Below the pieces are notes generated by a model. That model made no database searches. It was not told the origin of the DNA and saw only the letters and a program-made list of their open reading frames with translations. 64,000 bases of DNA from Tritrichomonas musculus (Eukaryota; Parabasalia; Tritrichomonadida; Tritrichomonadidae): NCBI GenBank assembly GCA_039105265.1, contig JAPFFF010000013.1, positions 1,364,001-1,428,000 of the forward strand, in the 5' to 3' direction. Shown one piece after another: positions 62,696-64,000 of the stretch (position 1 is its first letter; every line of letters starts with the position of its first letter). The position numbers were made by a program, and so were the translations under genes.

Positions 62696-64000
62696 ATTTA
62701 AAAATTACCAAAAAATAACATAGGTCGGCCAAAATAACGTATTTGTCAAAAACATAAAGCGAAATTTTAAAAAACGCTAGAAACTTCCCAAACTTATATA
62801 TTTGTTTCATGAAAATATGATTAAGAAAACATCTAAATTTGGTGGAAATTCTTGAGTTGGATTTTTTTTTATCATCATTTTTTTGAAATTTGAATTTAAA
62901 ATAATTATATCCTGCTATATATTAAATTTAAATGCTATTTTATTATTTTCTTTATTTATATATTATATATAATATATATAAATATAATAATAATTTAGAA
63001 ATATTTATTATTCATCAGTGAATTGATGGAAAAAATTTAATACAATTTAAGAAAAAATAGAAGATCAAATTTCCTTTTTATTAGACTTCACTTTTTGTAC
63101 TAACCTTGTTCTACAAAGAACGATAGAAAAAATACAAGGTTTGTACAATGTATTTTTTATTGAAAATATTGAATACATAAAATAATCATATCTCTGAAAA
63201 AAGATAATATACTAAATAATTTTTTGTGAATAAATAAAATATCAATTAAATTATTTAATAAAACCATTTTTGTAAAAGTAAAATGCAATTTTTAAAAATC
63301 ATTTTTGGCAAAGGTGAAATGATTGACCATTCTATAAAAAAAAATAATCACTCTGTGAGCAAACCAATTCACATTACTCAAGATTTCTAGATTATTTACT
63401 ATTATAATATTGTTTTATAAACTTTTAATTCCTTTTTAACATATAAAACCAATACTAAAAAGCGATTATATAAAATATAAACTAAAGTGCCTCAAAATTT
63501 TAATTTTATCTGTTCAATGATTTTTTAAATAAAATTTAATTTGAAAACTTGATATTTTTACCAAAAACGTGCAAATACAACAACCAAAATAAGGATTAAA
63601 GAATATAAACGTTAAAAAGTTACGTTAATGAATTTGTGATGTGAAAAAAGTAAAGGCTACTTTTTATTTTTATTTTATTATATTATAAAAACTTATACAA
63701 CAACAAAAGTCGACTTAAAAATAAAAAAGAAGAAGAAAATCTTAAAGGAAATTATCCCAAACTTTTTCAAAAAGAATTGAATTTTGTAATTTTTAAAAAT
63801 GCATTTTTCATGTTAAATAAAATAAATAAATATTTATTAATGATTATACTAAATTTAATATAATATTATAGATATAGATAAACATAAATGATTATCTTTT
63901 TTTATGATAATTATAGGATAAATTAATATTATTTATTTTAAAGAAAATACATAAATTTCACAAAACTCAACTCAAGAAATTGGATGAAACTTGGTAAACA
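62696..64000. other. AT-rich non-coding right edge
   Basis: No gene seen. At about 63610-63657 the sequence (GTTAAAAAG..ACGTT....TTTGTGATGT.AAAAAA.TAA.GGC) resembles one end of the 354-bp element family and may be a decayed third copy. Confidence 0.4.

Overview
The window looks like nuclear DNA of a parasitic trichomonad, most likely Tritrichomonas foetus or a close relative. It is very AT-rich. It carries the gene families that trichomonads expand: DUF3447/ankyrin proteins, BspA-like leucine-rich repeat (LRR) surface proteins, a kinase-coiled coil-Sel1 protein, a BTB-like/F5-8C protein and a CAMK-like kinase. Several genes start 6-18 bases after a TCAYTW-type initiator (Inr), which is typical of trichomonads. 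The species call is inference; nothing here names the organism directly.

Layout. 1-15.8 kb is a gene-rich block, mostly on the minus strand: a partial gene at the left edge, an ankyrin gene broken into single-repeat blocks by AT-rich spacers (337-4564), a BspA pseudogene and two MITEs, the kinase-Sel1 gene, a two-domain DHH(I/V) protein, a GNAT acetyltransferase remnant that looks bacterial in origin, an F5/8C protein, and a chimeric ankyrin-BspA gene interrupted by the same kind of spacer. 15.8-31.5 kb is nearly gene-free and full of DNA transposons, including a Tc1-like element with 211-bp terminal inverted repeats (TIRs) and a pogo/Tigger-like DDE transposase sitting between 850-bp inverted arms. 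31.5-37.8 kb holds a possible initiator-binding-domain protein, a short chromo-shadow protein and a 1263-residue LRR-IQ-coiled-coil protein.

38-44 kb carries decayed Tc1 and MULE transposases. It is followed by the most unusual block, about 40.5-44.0 kb. This has three plus-strand genes: an unknown acidic protein, an SF2 helicase resembling herpes-type origin-binding helicases with a duplicated C-terminal domain, and a small unknown protein. Between the first two lie a strong hairpin and seven direct repeats on a 26-27-bp period, resembling replication iterons. This may be an integrated plasmid-like or viral replicon not previously described.

47.6-48.6 kb is a protein kinase. From 49.2 to 59.0 kb four transposons are nested inside one another: an outer TTAA/TA-flanked element, a hAT with an 8-bp target-site duplication (TSD), a TA-flanked element, and an intact-looking 5.76-kb MULE with a 9-bp TSD. 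The MULE's compound terminal repeats are built from GC-rich 120-bp satellite arrays and carry copies of the first 26 codons of its own transposase. The right end, 59-64 kb, holds more MITEs, one carrying a gene-like 5' fragment, and otherwise AT-rich non-coding sequence. Element boundaries were read by eye from matching TIRs and TSDs; no alignment or database search was run.
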